A stretch of 17,119 nt of DNA from Akkermansiaceae bacterium. Lineage in GTDB: Bacteria > Verrucomicrobiota > Verrucomicrobiia > Verrucomicrobiales > Akkermansiaceae. This document shows positions 7,812 through 15,094 of the stretch, one piece after another. Both the position numbers and the translations under genes were made by a program. Where the stretch lies: positions 1-17,119 of the forward strand of contig JALZUH010000142.1 in the NCBI GenBank assembly GCA_023301645.1, in the 5' to 3' direction. Below the pieces are notes generated by a model. The model searched no databases. It was not told the origin of the DNA and saw only the letters and a list, made by a program, of their open reading frames with translations. Position 1 is the first letter of the stretch. The number at the start of each line of letters is the position of its first letter.

Positions 7812-7857
7812 ACCCTCTATCTCTAGCGCACAATGCGAATGGGGGTAGAGGGTTTTT
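7812..7857 (+). terminator. Rho-independent terminator after yidC
   Basis: ACCCTCTA (7812-7819) pairs with TAGAGGGT (7846-7853), and the stem extends by a T-G and a C-G pair. The loop contains a small CGCA/TGCG stem. A run of five T (7853-7857) follows. Confidence 0.8.
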
Positions 7858-7986
7858 AGCGTCGTGATATAGGCTTAAATGCTTTTAGACCAGAATACGA
7901 TATTGCCATAGTAGTAGCCTGCAATGAGCCTACAGGGGCCTTAAAAAGCTATAATGGCTAGTAGAAAAAGTTCCCAGACATTAGAA

Positions 7987-8001
7987 AGCCTCATACAGGC
8001 T
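7987..8001 (-). terminator. Weak terminator candidate after the YacL-like gene
   Basis: AGCCT-CATAC-AGGCT forms a 5-bp stem 29 bases beyond the stop at 8031; on the minus strand it is followed by TTCTAATG. It is short, so this is tentative. Confidence 0.3.
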
Positions 8002-8030
8002 ACAGAGAGAGCTTCAATGAATGAGTGACT

Positions 8031-9077
8031 TTAGTCCTTATAAAGCTCAGCAAAGACGAGCTTACCAGAGTCTGTGTCCAGTGTGCTAATAATGATGATC
8101 TCTTGCACACTATTGATCTTATCAGCAGCAGCATTGACGACAATCATCGAGCCATCTGGTAGATATCCCACGGCCTGAGTCTCATCTTTACCTGCACGCA
8201 CGAGCTTGATACGCATGCGGTCACCCGTAGCAATATTTTGTTTCAACGCCTTATTGAGGTCGTTCATGTTGAGCACATTGATATCTTGGAAGCGTGCAGT
8301 CTTCGACAGTGCCTCGTCAGTAGTGAAGAGTTTAGCTGAGAGTTTACGACAGGTGCTCATCAGCCTGGTTTCCTCATTATCGGACTGATCATGTCCTTCC
8401 AAGTCATGGACATTAATCTGATATTTCGGTGACAATTGGATGCGTTCTAGATTGTCCAGACCACACTCACCTAGCGAATGCTCACTAGCATTAGATGAGT
8501 TAGCCATCACGTGGACTTTTTCTAAAATAAAACGAGGCACTACAAGGCGACTATCAATAAAGCCGGTCTCAAGCACATCCCAAAGTCTAGCGTCATTAAT
8601 CACCGAGTCATCCATCACAATGGGTGGCCCTGAGCTCGAGTCAGCTCGAAACTGAACGTAGGGAATCAGTAGCGCAAAATCATCCTTCGAGCTACGAATA
8701 GCAATCACAGATCCTAAGAATCCTAAGGTAGAGTATAGGGTCACATGCACAGAAAGCAGTATTGCATCTAGCTCATGGACTTTACCCACTAAACTTTCTT
8801 CGAGAAGATTAACCACCCCCTTGGAAAGTAGCCATGCACATGCCACGCCGATGAATAAACCCACGGTAGCGTGTGAGAAGCCACGAAGTGTGAACTTCTT
8901 CATCAGTGACTCTACTACGATAAAAAATCCAGCGACAGCCAAACCAATAGCCATACCTATCCAGATGGCATTTTCTCCTGCTGTTTGGTTAGCAATGGCA
9001 GCACCAGCTAGCTCACAGATCAGCACGTAGATGATACGTGCTGTCGTAACTGAAGTAGATGGTCTATTACGTCGCAT
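8031..9077 (-). CDS. YacL-like membrane protein with PIN and TRAM domains
   Basis: Starting from the ATG at 9077 the protein has 348 residues; a GTG two codons upstream (9083) is possible. Numbering from the GTG: four hydrophobic segments lie at about 15-35, 41-60, 70-92 and 105-130; a PIN nuclease-like domain spans about 154-280; a TRAM-like RNA-binding domain spans about 281-345 (AVGYLPDGSMIVVNAA). This order is that of Bacillus YacL. The PIN acids are partly kept: D158/D159 in VMDDSVI, E188 in RFILEKV, E237/E238 where Asp is usual, and D256 in TTDEAL. The basic KRxRGRRGL-type motif of YacL is replaced by EHSLGECGLDNL, and the TNDYNLNKVA motif reads TTDEALSKTA. A nuclease role in RNA or DNA metabolism is therefore plausible but not certain. 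Confidence 0.82.
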   Translation of the reverse strand: MRRNRPSTSVTTARIIYVLICELAGAAIANQTAGENAIWIGMAIGLAVAGFFIVVESLMKKFTLRGFSHATVGLFIGVACAWLLSKGVVNLLEESLVGKVHELDAILLSVHVTLYSTLGFLGSVIAIRSSKDDFALLIPYVQFRADSSSGPPIVMDDSVINDARLWDVLETGFIDSRLVVPRFILEKVHVMANSSNASEHSLGECGLDNLERIQLSPKYQINVHDLEGHDQSDNEETRLMSTCRKLSAKLFTTDEALSKTARFQDINVLNMNDLNKALKQNIATGDRMRIKLVRAGKDETQAVGYLPDGSMIVVNAAADKINSVQEIIIISTLDTDSGKLVFAELYKD

Positions 9078-9184
9078 TAGCACTAATCATGCAGCAGAGT
9101 TTCTTAGTATCAAGCGAAAGTAGAAAATTATCATGCATAAAATACGGTGCTTGAAATTTTTTCATATCTCATCTGGATAGCTTC

Positions 9185-9589
9185 ATGGATTTACCAGAAT
9201 TTATCTCCCGCGAAGAAGTGATGTTTTTCGACACCGATTGCGGTGGTGTCGTCCACAATATCGCCTACCTACGAATGATAGAAACTTGCCGCACCCATCT
9301 AGGAGCCAGCATGGGTATGGACTTCAACGAAATGGCAAAGACCCAAGTCTACCCCGTGGTCGTGCGCACTGAGATTGATTATAAGAAATCTGCCAAACTA
9401 GGCGATAAACTTATTATCCATGGCAAGTTAGAAAAACTAGAGCGCATTCGCTTCTGGTGCTCCTTTGTGATGACACGCGAAGGTGACGCCACGCCACTGA
9501 TTACCTGTAGGCAGTCTCTCGCACTCGTGAAGATGCCAGAGAGTAAAATTCAGCGACTTCCTGCTGACTGGAAAGATAAGTGGTCCTAA
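9185..9589 (+). CDS. Acyl-CoA thioesterase, YbgC/FadM-like hotdog fold
   Basis: The 134-residue protein fits the 4-hydroxybenzoyl-CoA thioesterase family. The signature MFFDTDCGGVVHNIAYLRMI (residues 13-32) carries the expected catalytic Asp18, followed by Glu33 on the hot-dog helix, and the later strands VRTEIDYKKSAKLGDKLIIH and RIRFWCSFVM are typical. It would hydrolyse short- or medium-chain acyl-CoA, or acyl carrier protein thioesters, in the cytoplasm. YbgC relatives are often near tol-pal genes; none are here, so the substrate is not indicated by context. It is transcribed divergently from the YacL-like gene, with about 107 bases between them. The start lacks a Shine-Dalgarno sequence. 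Confidence 0.9.
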   Translation: MDLPEFISREEVMFFDTDCGGVVHNIAYLRMIETCRTHLGASMGMDFNEMAKTQVYPVVVRTEIDYKKSAKLGDKLIIHGKLEKLERIRFWCSFVMTREGDATPLITCRQSLALVKMPESKIQRLPADWKDKWS

Positions 9590-9635
9590 AGGCTACTAGA
9601 GCCCTTAGTCTTGATAGAGCAATTGCTCAGTATCT

Positions 9636-9875
9636 TTAATTCTCTAGAGAGGTCTTTTCAATATCTTGCAGCGCAGCAATGAAGTCAGAAAGAATCTCTG
9701 TAGGAACCATGATGGTGTCACGGTTTCCTGAAACCTCTTCTGTTATCTTAAGCACCTTACCACGTGGGTTCTTTTTGAGGTCTAGATAGAATGTCTTACG
9801 ATCAGCTAGAATCTTCTCCGTGTGTAATAGCTCGTCGTTATTGTAGTTACGCTTTGGCTTATGATAATCTCCCAT
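9636..9875 (-). CDS. Single-repeat Pur-alpha-like nucleic-acid-binding protein
   Basis: The 79-residue protein consists almost only of one PUR repeat. The segment RKTFYLDLKKNPRGKVLKIT (residues 26-45), with the continuation to IAALQDI (about 72), closely follows the pattern of a eukaryotic Pur-alpha repeat (KRFYLDVKQN-x-RG-x-F-x-KI-x-E) as I remember it. PUR repeats bind single-stranded, purine-rich DNA or RNA and work as paired repeats, so this protein should form a homodimer. The N-terminal 20 residues are polar and basic (HKPKRNYNND). Bacterial single-repeat homologues are known in Bacteroidetes, spirochaetes and relatives. It points towards the thioesterase gene; no clear terminator separates them. 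A GAGCAATTGCTC palindrome at 9617-9628 lies between the two stops. Confidence 0.78.
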   Translation of the reverse strand: MGDYHKPKRNYNNDELLHTEKILADRKTFYLDLKKNPRGKVLKITEEVSGNRDTIMVPTEILSDFIAALQDIEKTSLEN

Positions 9876-10226
9876 ACAGATATATCTTCATATCTTTTCT
9901 CTTTGGTCAAGTCGCTACTAATGACATCCATTTGAAAAGTTCATTTCATAAGTTGTTATTCACTTGTAGAAGATTCTTTTATTTTTAAATCCAATAAATT
10001 CTTCTTCTTCTATATGTTAATAAGTAGCTCATACACGAGTTTACCTACTGAGATAGAATGTTTTGATAGGAATAATAACCTGCGTAATAATCGGGCATTA
10101 AAGTAGGTAAATCGGATTACTAAAGCTAACTGAAATACTAAACCACAGGATTCCTACAAGTTACTCACAGTTTTTTAAGACTTCTTCACAGCTTGATTTG
10201 CCCGCTAATCTCGTTAAGTTGCCTGC
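9876..10226. other. Intergenic region between the Pur-alpha-like gene and ribD
   Basis: These 351 bases are A/T-rich, contain no supportable gene and must hold the promoters of two divergent genes. The only clear structure is a perfect 10-bp inverted repeat at 10040-10111. No FMN riboswitch is evident upstream of ribD: the stretch 10110-10226 lacks the conserved RFN element boxes as far as I can tell by eye. TTTGCCCGC at 10197-10205 also occurs at 4497-4505 upstream of rpmH and could be part of a shared promoter or start region. Confidence 0.45.
10040..10111. repeat. Perfect 10-bp inverted repeat with 52-base spacer
   Basis: TTTACCTACT (10040-10049) is exactly complementary to AGTAGGTAAA (10102-10111). 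It could be two half-sites of an operator, the closing stem of a small RNA, or chance in an A/T-rich tract. Confidence 0.5.
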
Positions 10227-11282
10227 ATGAGCTCGAATGACCCCTTCACTGATGAGGACTGGATGCAGCTAGCGATATCAGAAGCTCAAAAAGGAGTCGG
10301 GTTGACAGCTCCAAACCCACCTGTAGGTGCTGTCATTGTCAAAGACGGAATGATGATAGGTAAAGGCTGGCACCAGTGTGCTGGCAAGCCTCATGCAGAG
10401 CGAGAAGCCATCGCTGCGGTGAAGCAGAATCATTCTCTAGAAGCCATGATAGGTGCTACTATCTATGTCACCTTGGAGCCTTGTTCGACCCAAGGGCGAA
10501 CCCCACCCTGCACCCAAGGAATCCTCGATCATGGTATTAAGAGGGTCGTCTACGGTGCTGATGACCCTAATCCAGATCACGCCGGCAGGGCGAAGTCACT
10601 TCTCGAAGAAGCTGGCGTATCAGTGACGACAGGTATCTGCCAAGCTGAGTGCATAGATTTGATTCGCCCTTTTAGTAAAGCTCAGCTCACGGGTCTGCCA
10701 TGGATTATTCTGAAGTCAGCCATCAGTCTAGATGGTAAGATCACACGCCCACCCGGTGAAAGCCAGTGGCTGACATCACCAGAGTCACGCCAGCACGTGC
10801 AGCAACTACGCTACACATCTGATGCGATCATCACAGGTGGCAATACCCTCAGAAATGATGACCCCGCCCTTACCATCCGCGATGAGGCAAAGCTCAAGCA
10901 GACTGGAAAAAAGCAACCATGGCGAATGATTATCACTCGAGGTGACGCCAGCTCCCTGTCGCAGTCTTCTCAAGTATTTACTGACCGATACCAAGATCGG
11001 ACACTCGTCCAAGAGAATGGTGATCTACTCCAAGCTCTAAAAAAACTCGTCGAAAAAGGCTGCCACACTGTTCTTGTGGAAGCTGGAGGAACCTTGATGG
11101 GCGCCTTTATTGATGCTGGTTTGGCTGATGAAGTGGCGATCTTTTATGCACCTATGATTACAGGTGGAGACATGCCAGGTTTTGCAGGACTTGAGCGCGA
11201 GGTATCACTTAGAGAATCGAAGTTTACTCAAATCGGTGATGATCTTCTACTTAGCGCTTTCATCGACCAGACGTCATTATAA
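10227..11282 (+). CDS. ribD: Bifunctional riboflavin biosynthesis deaminase/reductase RibD
   Basis: RibD carries out two consecutive steps of riboflavin synthesis: deamination of the pyrimidine 2,5-diamino-6-ribosylamino-4(3H)-pyrimidinone 5'-phosphate, then NADPH-dependent reduction of the ribose side chain. Residues 1-150 are the zinc deaminase domain: GKPHAERE (H56 zinc ligand, E58 proton shuttle) and EPCSTQGRTPPC (C86 and C95 zinc ligands). Residues about 155-350 are the reductase domain, opening with LPWIILKSAISLDGKI and containing ITGGNTLRNDDPALTIR and LVEAGGTLMGAFIDAGLADE. The 351-residue length is typical. The gene stands alone; other rib genes are not in the window. The deaminase motif reads PCSTQGRT where PCxHxGRT is usual, a modest difference. 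Confidence 0.96.
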   Translation: MSSNDPFTDEDWMQLAISEAQKGVGLTAPNPPVGAVIVKDGMMIGKGWHQCAGKPHAEREAIAAVKQNHSLEAMIGATIYVTLEPCSTQGRTPPCTQGILDHGIKRVVYGADDPNPDHAGRAKSLLEEAGVSVTTGICQAECIDLIRPFSKAQLTGLPWIILKSAISLDGKITRPPGESQWLTSPESRQHVQQLRYTSDAIITGGNTLRNDDPALTIRDEAKLKQTGKKQPWRMIITRGDASSLSQSSQVFTDRYQDRTLVQENGDLLQALKKLVEKGCHTVLVEAGGTLMGAFIDAGLADEVAIFYAPMITGGDMPGFAGLEREVSLRESKFTQIGDDLLLSAFIDQTSL

Positions 11283-11354
11283 TATATTGATTCTCTTATA
11301 CTTGCCGTAATCCATTTTTTTAGCCAATGTAACTTGGTAATCATCTAAATCATC

Positions 11355-12137
11355 ATGTTTAAACGTATCGGAAATTTATTTAAGGGCTTTTTAGGCCTAT
11401 TCATCGGCGGCATCGAAAAGCGTAACCCAGAGGCTCTTCTCGATGTTGAGAAGGAAAATCTACGTAAGCAAATTTCTGAGTTTAATAAAGGTTTAGCAAC
11501 CAATGCTGCCCTTGTAGAGAAGCTCATTTCCCAGACCAAGAAGCTTAATAAAGAAGAGACAGAGCTTCGTGCCAAAACAACGGCTCACCTCAAAGCTGGC
11601 AACCGTGCCGTAGCTGGTGAACTTGCTGTCAAACTACAGCGCGTCGATACTGAGCACGACGAGATGCTTACCCAGCTCGAAGGTGCCGAGGCTCGTTATA
11701 AGGAATTAGTCAAAGCTCGTGATGTCAGTGTGAAGTCAGCTAAGAAAAAAATCGAAGACCTCTCCCGTGACATTGATGACATGAAGATCAATAAGACCAT
11801 GGCAGAGCTTAATGAAATGGCATCAGGAATGGTGACCTCAATTGGTGGCTCTGGTGATACTCTTAGTCGTCTTGAGGAAATGGTCACTGAGGAGCGTGAC
11901 AAGGCAGCAGGTCGTGCACGTGTAGCTCGCGACTCGATGGATATGTCTGATATCAATATGCAAGCAGCAGAGGAAGAAGCGCTTGCTGAGATGGCACTTG
12001 CAGACTTCGCAGCCGCTGAGGGTATCGAGCTAGCGCCTACAGAGCAGATGCCTGTAGATGCACCAGTGGCAAGTAGCACTGAGCCTACTCAAACAACGAC
12101 TTCGAGTAGCAGCATGGGACCACGTGTCTCAGAGTAA
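11355..12137 (+). CDS. PspA/IM30 (Vipp1) family membrane-stress protein
   Basis: The 260-residue protein begins with an amphipathic membrane-binding helix (MFKRIGNLFKGFLGLFIGGI), then long charged coiled-coil helices from about 25 to 220, the layout of PspA/IM30/Vipp1. These ESCRT-III-like proteins assemble on the inner membrane and maintain its integrity under stress. Residues 141-165 (DDMKINKTMAELNEMASGM) match the usual C-terminal part of the PspA core. After about residue 225 a Pro/Thr/Ser-rich low-complexity tail (about 35 residues) follows, which is not part of the core family. No pspBC or pspF gene is nearby. It starts 72 bases after ribD, with no clear terminator between, so readthrough is possible. 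No Shine-Dalgarno sequence (ATCTAAATCATC-ATG). Confidence 0.9.
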   Translation: MFKRIGNLFKGFLGLFIGGIEKRNPEALLDVEKENLRKQISEFNKGLATNAALVEKLISQTKKLNKEETELRAKTTAHLKAGNRAVAGELAVKLQRVDTEHDEMLTQLEGAEARYKELVKARDVSVKSAKKKIEDLSRDIDDMKINKTMAELNEMASGMVTSIGGSGDTLSRLEEMVTEERDKAAGRARVARDSMDMSDINMQAAEEEALAEMALADFAAAEGIELAPTEQMPVDAPVASSTEPTQTTTSSSSMGPRVSE

Positions 12138-12192
12138 ACTTATTACTCGACCTATCAATCCTAAGTGTGCCCTCAGCTAATACTGCGGGTAA

Positions 12193-12564
12193 CTAGGACT
12201 TCCTCTGAGCTAGCCACAAGATCCAGCAGGCTACACAGAGGGACAATGATATGTAGCACATCGGTATGCCTGAATCTGTTTTCGGGCATTCGACGAAGCC
12301 TACTAACTCCCCTATTGATGCGTAAAGAGCGAGTAAGGTAGGGAAGCCTAGGCCAATGTAAAAAGCTCGATGATAGCGCATTAGGCTACCAATGAGAGCT
12401 GCTAGGAAGCTACCGAAGACAAGGTAGCAAGCTGGCACAGGGCCTATAGACGGGCATGCACCCGGATTTTGCAACTGGTCGACAGAGAGCATACCAGATT
12501 GGAACGTTGCTAAGCCGAGTAGGAAGTTTAGACCGAGTTTTAAAAGGCGCTTATTGGTTGTCAT
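12193..12564 (-). CDS. Small four-helix membrane protein with two CP...PxCY repeats, function unknown
   Basis: The 123-residue protein has four predicted transmembrane segments at about 9-30, 46-63, 67-90 and 103-119. Two equivalent loops carry matching motifs: CPSIGPVPACY (residues 37-47) and CPKTDSGIPMCY (93-104), each leading straight into the next helix, with a period of 56 residues. This implies an internal duplication, with both cysteine pairs on the same side of the membrane. The cysteines might form disulfides or bind a metal or heme; nothing visible decides it. It is not a VKOR or DsbB: the CxxC and CxxxxxC motifs are absent. It lies 47 bases downstream of another membrane-protein gene on the same strand, probably in one operon. 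Confidence 0.75.
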   Translation of the reverse strand: MTTNKRLLKLGLNFLLGLATFQSGMLSVDQLQNPGACPSIGPVPACYLVFGSFLAALIGSLMRYHRAFYIGLGFPTLLALYASIGELVGFVECPKTDSGIPMCYISLSLCVACWILWLAQRKS

Positions 12565-12611
12565 CAGGGTGATTGGTTAGTGATGGTTATGTGCTTCAGA
12601 ATGAAGAGTTC

Positions 12612-13286
12612 CTATTTACTGCTCAGGGTCACTGGAATTCTCGAACAGTAAAATAGTGAGGTGGCAAAGACGATGAAGTGGGTAACATTCATCGCGGCAG
12701 GTAAGAGGTATTTACCCACTGCTGGTGCCTGCAGGTAGGTGATAAAGATCCCTACTAATAGAAATATAGGGGCGAGTATGACCATCCACTTCGGGTAGTA
12801 GGACTTCCCCTTTAGGATGGCGTAAACCCAGAGCACGGAGATGAGTAGAATACTTACCCGCAATACACCAATGAGCGGCTCATTATGCTCGCTGAGTGAT
12901 GTCAGTAGCTCTTGGCTACCTTCTCCTGATTGGATGGCCTTTCTACTGAGGCCTAGGTAGACGCGACCTCCTATCCAGGCGATACCTACTCCAAAGGAAT
13001 AGATACCGAGAGCTGTGAAGGTCTTCCCCAGCCACTGATAACTTCTGTCGATTGCCTTACCTAGGTGTAGGTATCCTAGGAAATAGAGAGGCGCGGTGAG
13101 CACGCAGAGGAAATGACCAATGCTGAGGTTCTTAGTCTGCACATCAAGAAAGTAGTCATAGGTGACTTCGTCCATCTTGCCGGCATGGGTAAACTGCATG
13201 AGCGACTCACCTATACCCACTAAGAGAGCACCAAGTAGTCCAGCTACGCCGCTGAGTAATAAGTATTTTTTATCTTTGGCGGTCAT
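12612..13286 (-). CDS. Polytopic membrane protein, function unknown (DUF6796-like)
   Basis: The 224-residue protein has about six to seven hydrophobic segments (around 9-30, 56-75, 85-108, 135-155, 162-185, 195-215) with short, mostly charged loops and no catalytic motif I can recognise. The start at 13286 is ATG, preceded by CCCACATCATCACC and no Shine-Dalgarno sequence. The pattern, with GESLMQF in the first helix and GHFLCVLTAPLYFLGYLHLG, resembles bacterial membrane proteins labelled DUF6796, but this is from memory and weak. It probably forms a two-gene unit with the following CP...PxCY membrane protein. Confidence 0.7.
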   Translation of the reverse strand: MTAKDKKYLLLSGVAGLLGALLVGIGESLMQFTHAGKMDEVTYDYFLDVQTKNLSIGHFLCVLTAPLYFLGYLHLGKAIDRSYQWLGKTFTALGIYSFGVGIAWIGGRVYLGLSRKAIQSGEGSQELLTSLSEHNEPLIGVLRVSILLISVLWVYAILKGKSYYPKWMVILAPIFLLVGIFITYLQAPAVGKYLLPAAMNVTHFIVFATSLFYCSRIPVTLSSK

Positions 13287-13350
13287 GGTGATGATGTGGG
13301 TGGGTTATGTCGATCTCGATCAAACTACGCTTTCTATGAGTCGCTCGGTA

Positions 13351-14943
13351 TTACTCAGATACGATGAACTGTGTGCCTGGCTTTAGGTCAGGGTAGCTGA
13401 ACTTCTCGCCAGTCTGGAGAGTGATCTCTACGCTCACAGGTGCTTGTGTATTACCTAGCCCGAAGTGGAGCCCATTAAAGCCATCGGAGCAGAGGCCTTC
13501 GCCAGCTACCATTTGACGTGTGAGCTGCTGACCATTAGGCAGGGTGAGTGTTCCCACTGCATTGAGCCATTTCACGGTAGCAGGAAGTCGGATAGTGAGA
13601 CCCTTATGCTCACCAGTCTCGGTAGCAATGAGGGCTTTGATGGGGCTTCCTAGGTTAGCGATAATGAGGTCGAGAGTGCCGTCTTGGTTGAAGTCAGAAA
13701 CGACCTGAGTGATACCAAATGTTGAGTTTTTAGCCTGCGCGTCTTCTTCTACTGAGAGGAAGCTGCCGTCTTCTTGCTGCTCGAGGAGTCGTCCTGGGTA
13801 GAGGTCTAGATACTTCACACCGGGGAAGCGTGCGTAGTTCTGTGAGAAATAAAGATCCATCTTGGAGTCGTTATTAAAGTCTTCAATGTGTGTGCCCCAG
13901 CCGAAGCCATACTTCGATGCATTTCTAATAGCGCCTACATTGCTGAATTTAAAATCACCTTCATTTTCTAGGAGAATGTAGTCGGTGTCGAATTTCTGTT
14001 CTTTAGTGAGGTTTCCCTTCACCATTGCGCGCGGTAGTGTGGTGCCGACATTTGAGAAATATAAATCGACGTCACCATCATTATCAATATCACCAACGCC
14101 AATTCCCATCGGGTATGAATAGTCAGTTGGGTCACTGTGGCGTTTGAATGTGTTGTCTTTGAGGTTTTCCCAGATTTCTACCTTACCGGTATCTTGAGCT
14201 ACGACGATGTCTGGCCATTGGTCGCCATTGAGATCAGTGAAGATGGATAGAAAACGATTGTGCTGGCTGTGGACTCCTGATGATTTCGAAATATCAGTCC
14301 AGCTGTTGTTGCCGTCGTTGAGCAGGAGGTATGAGTAGCCACCGTAGCCGTCGCTGAAGTTCGTCTCGCCTTCTGTTTTATCGAGCTTGATGTAGCCTGA
14401 GATATACAGGTCTACAAAGCCGTCTTTATTGATATCACCAAGGGCAATCGATAGCGGTGTGGTGTTGTCAGCTAGGTCGAATTCGATTTTACGCTGATTA
14501 AATGCACCATCTGTATTTTCAGCGAGGTAGACACCGGACTCGCGGGCAATAAAGAGTTCTTCTTTGCCGTCACCATTGAGGTCTGCTGATGCGAGGCCGA
14601 AGGTAGCGTCAGTGTCACCTTTTTCGAGACCTTTGATCGCCATTGGGCTAAAGCCATTTTTAGAATATTTGTAAATGCCATCTGGCTGCTCGTGACCTCC
14701 TCCTATAGCGACTTCATCGATTCCATCACCATCGACGTCGAGTGTGGCGATTCCCATGAAGGGAAGTGACTTCTTTAGGTTGCCCTTTTGGGTGTGTGGG
14801 AAGGCTATTTCCTTAAACTTAAGTGAGGTCTCTCCAGTAGTTGGCGGTGGTCCCTGTATGGTGGATACTAGGAAATAGAGGGCAGGCACAACCACAAGGA
14901 TTGCTATTAGTATGACGACGACGATTTTTTTAAACTTAGACAT
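13351..14943 (-). CDS. Membrane-anchored FG-GAP/VCBS repeat protein with UnbV/ASPIC C-terminal domain
   Basis: The 530-residue protein has an N-terminal uncleaved anchor (about 7-28, VVVILIAILVVVPALYFLV) and then an FG-GAP/VCBS beta-propeller. Seven calcium-loop motifs are visible: DVDGDGIDE (69-77), DLNGDGKEE (121-129), DINKDGFVD (170-178), DLNGDQWPD (237-245), DIDNDGDVD (285-293), DFNNDSKMD (355-363) and DFNQDGTLD (417-425). Residues about 448-515 are a UnbV/ASPIC-like module, with LNAVGTLTLPNGQQLTRQMV and LHFGLGNTQ. Relatives (CRTAC1-like) are abundant in Planctomycetes and Verrucomicrobia and are extracellular or periplasmic binding proteins of unclear role. No enzyme motif is present. 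It lies in the same orientation as the glycosidase gene upstream, 151 bases apart. Confidence 0.9.
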   Translation of the reverse strand: MSKFKKIVVVILIAILVVVPALYFLVSTIQGPPPTTGETSLKFKEIAFPHTQKGNLKKSLPFMGIATLDVDGDGIDEVAIGGGHEQPDGIYKYSKNGFSPMAIKGLEKGDTDATFGLASADLNGDGKEELFIARESGVYLAENTDGAFNQRKIEFDLADNTTPLSIALGDINKDGFVDLYISGYIKLDKTEGETNFSDGYGGYSYLLLNDGNNSWTDISKSSGVHSQHNRFLSIFTDLNGDQWPDIVVAQDTGKVEIWENLKDNTFKRHSDPTDYSYPMGIGVGDIDNDGDVDLYFSNVGTTLPRAMVKGNLTKEQKFDTDYILLENEGDFKFSNVGAIRNASKYGFGWGTHIEDFNNDSKMDLYFSQNYARFPGVKYLDLYPGRLLEQQEDGSFLSVEEDAQAKNSTFGITQVVSDFNQDGTLDLIIANLGSPIKALIATETGEHKGLTIRLPATVKWLNAVGTLTLPNGQQLTRQMVAGEGLCSDGFNGLHFGLGNTQAPVSVEITLQTGEKFSYPDLKPGTQFIVSE

Positions 14944-15094
14944 ATGGGTGGTGAGTTAGAGCTGAGTAGGGTGTGGCGATTGAGACTCAATGAGTCATCT
15001 CAATGAACCGCCAGATTTCCCCTTCGCGTATTGTTAAAGGATCTAGTGATGATGTTCAAGAGCAACTATCGTCTGGGTGGCTTAGTTATGATGT

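Noticed and set aside
7905..8001. Cluster of AGCCT/AGGCT words downstream of the YacL-like gene
   Set aside because: They are too short and irregular for a repeat array; only one pair makes a weak hairpin, listed as a terminator candidate.
9617..9628. GAGCAATTGCTC palindrome between the thioesterase and the Pur-alpha-like gene
   Set aside because: It has no loop and no T-tail and could be chance; it is mentioned only in the gene entry.
10110..10226. FMN riboswitch upstream of ribD
   Set aside because: I could not find the conserved RFN element boxes by eye, and the region is A/T-rich with little structure.
11696..12079. 127-codon minus-strand frame inside the PspA-like gene
   Set aside because: It is Ser/Ala-rich low-complexity sequence antisense to a coiled coil, a typical shadow.
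14980..15003. Hairpin TTGAGACTC / GAGT-CAT-CTCAA between the ASPIC gene and the GH78-like gene
   Set aside because: It has a bulge and no T-tail on the minus strand, so I do not call it a terminator.
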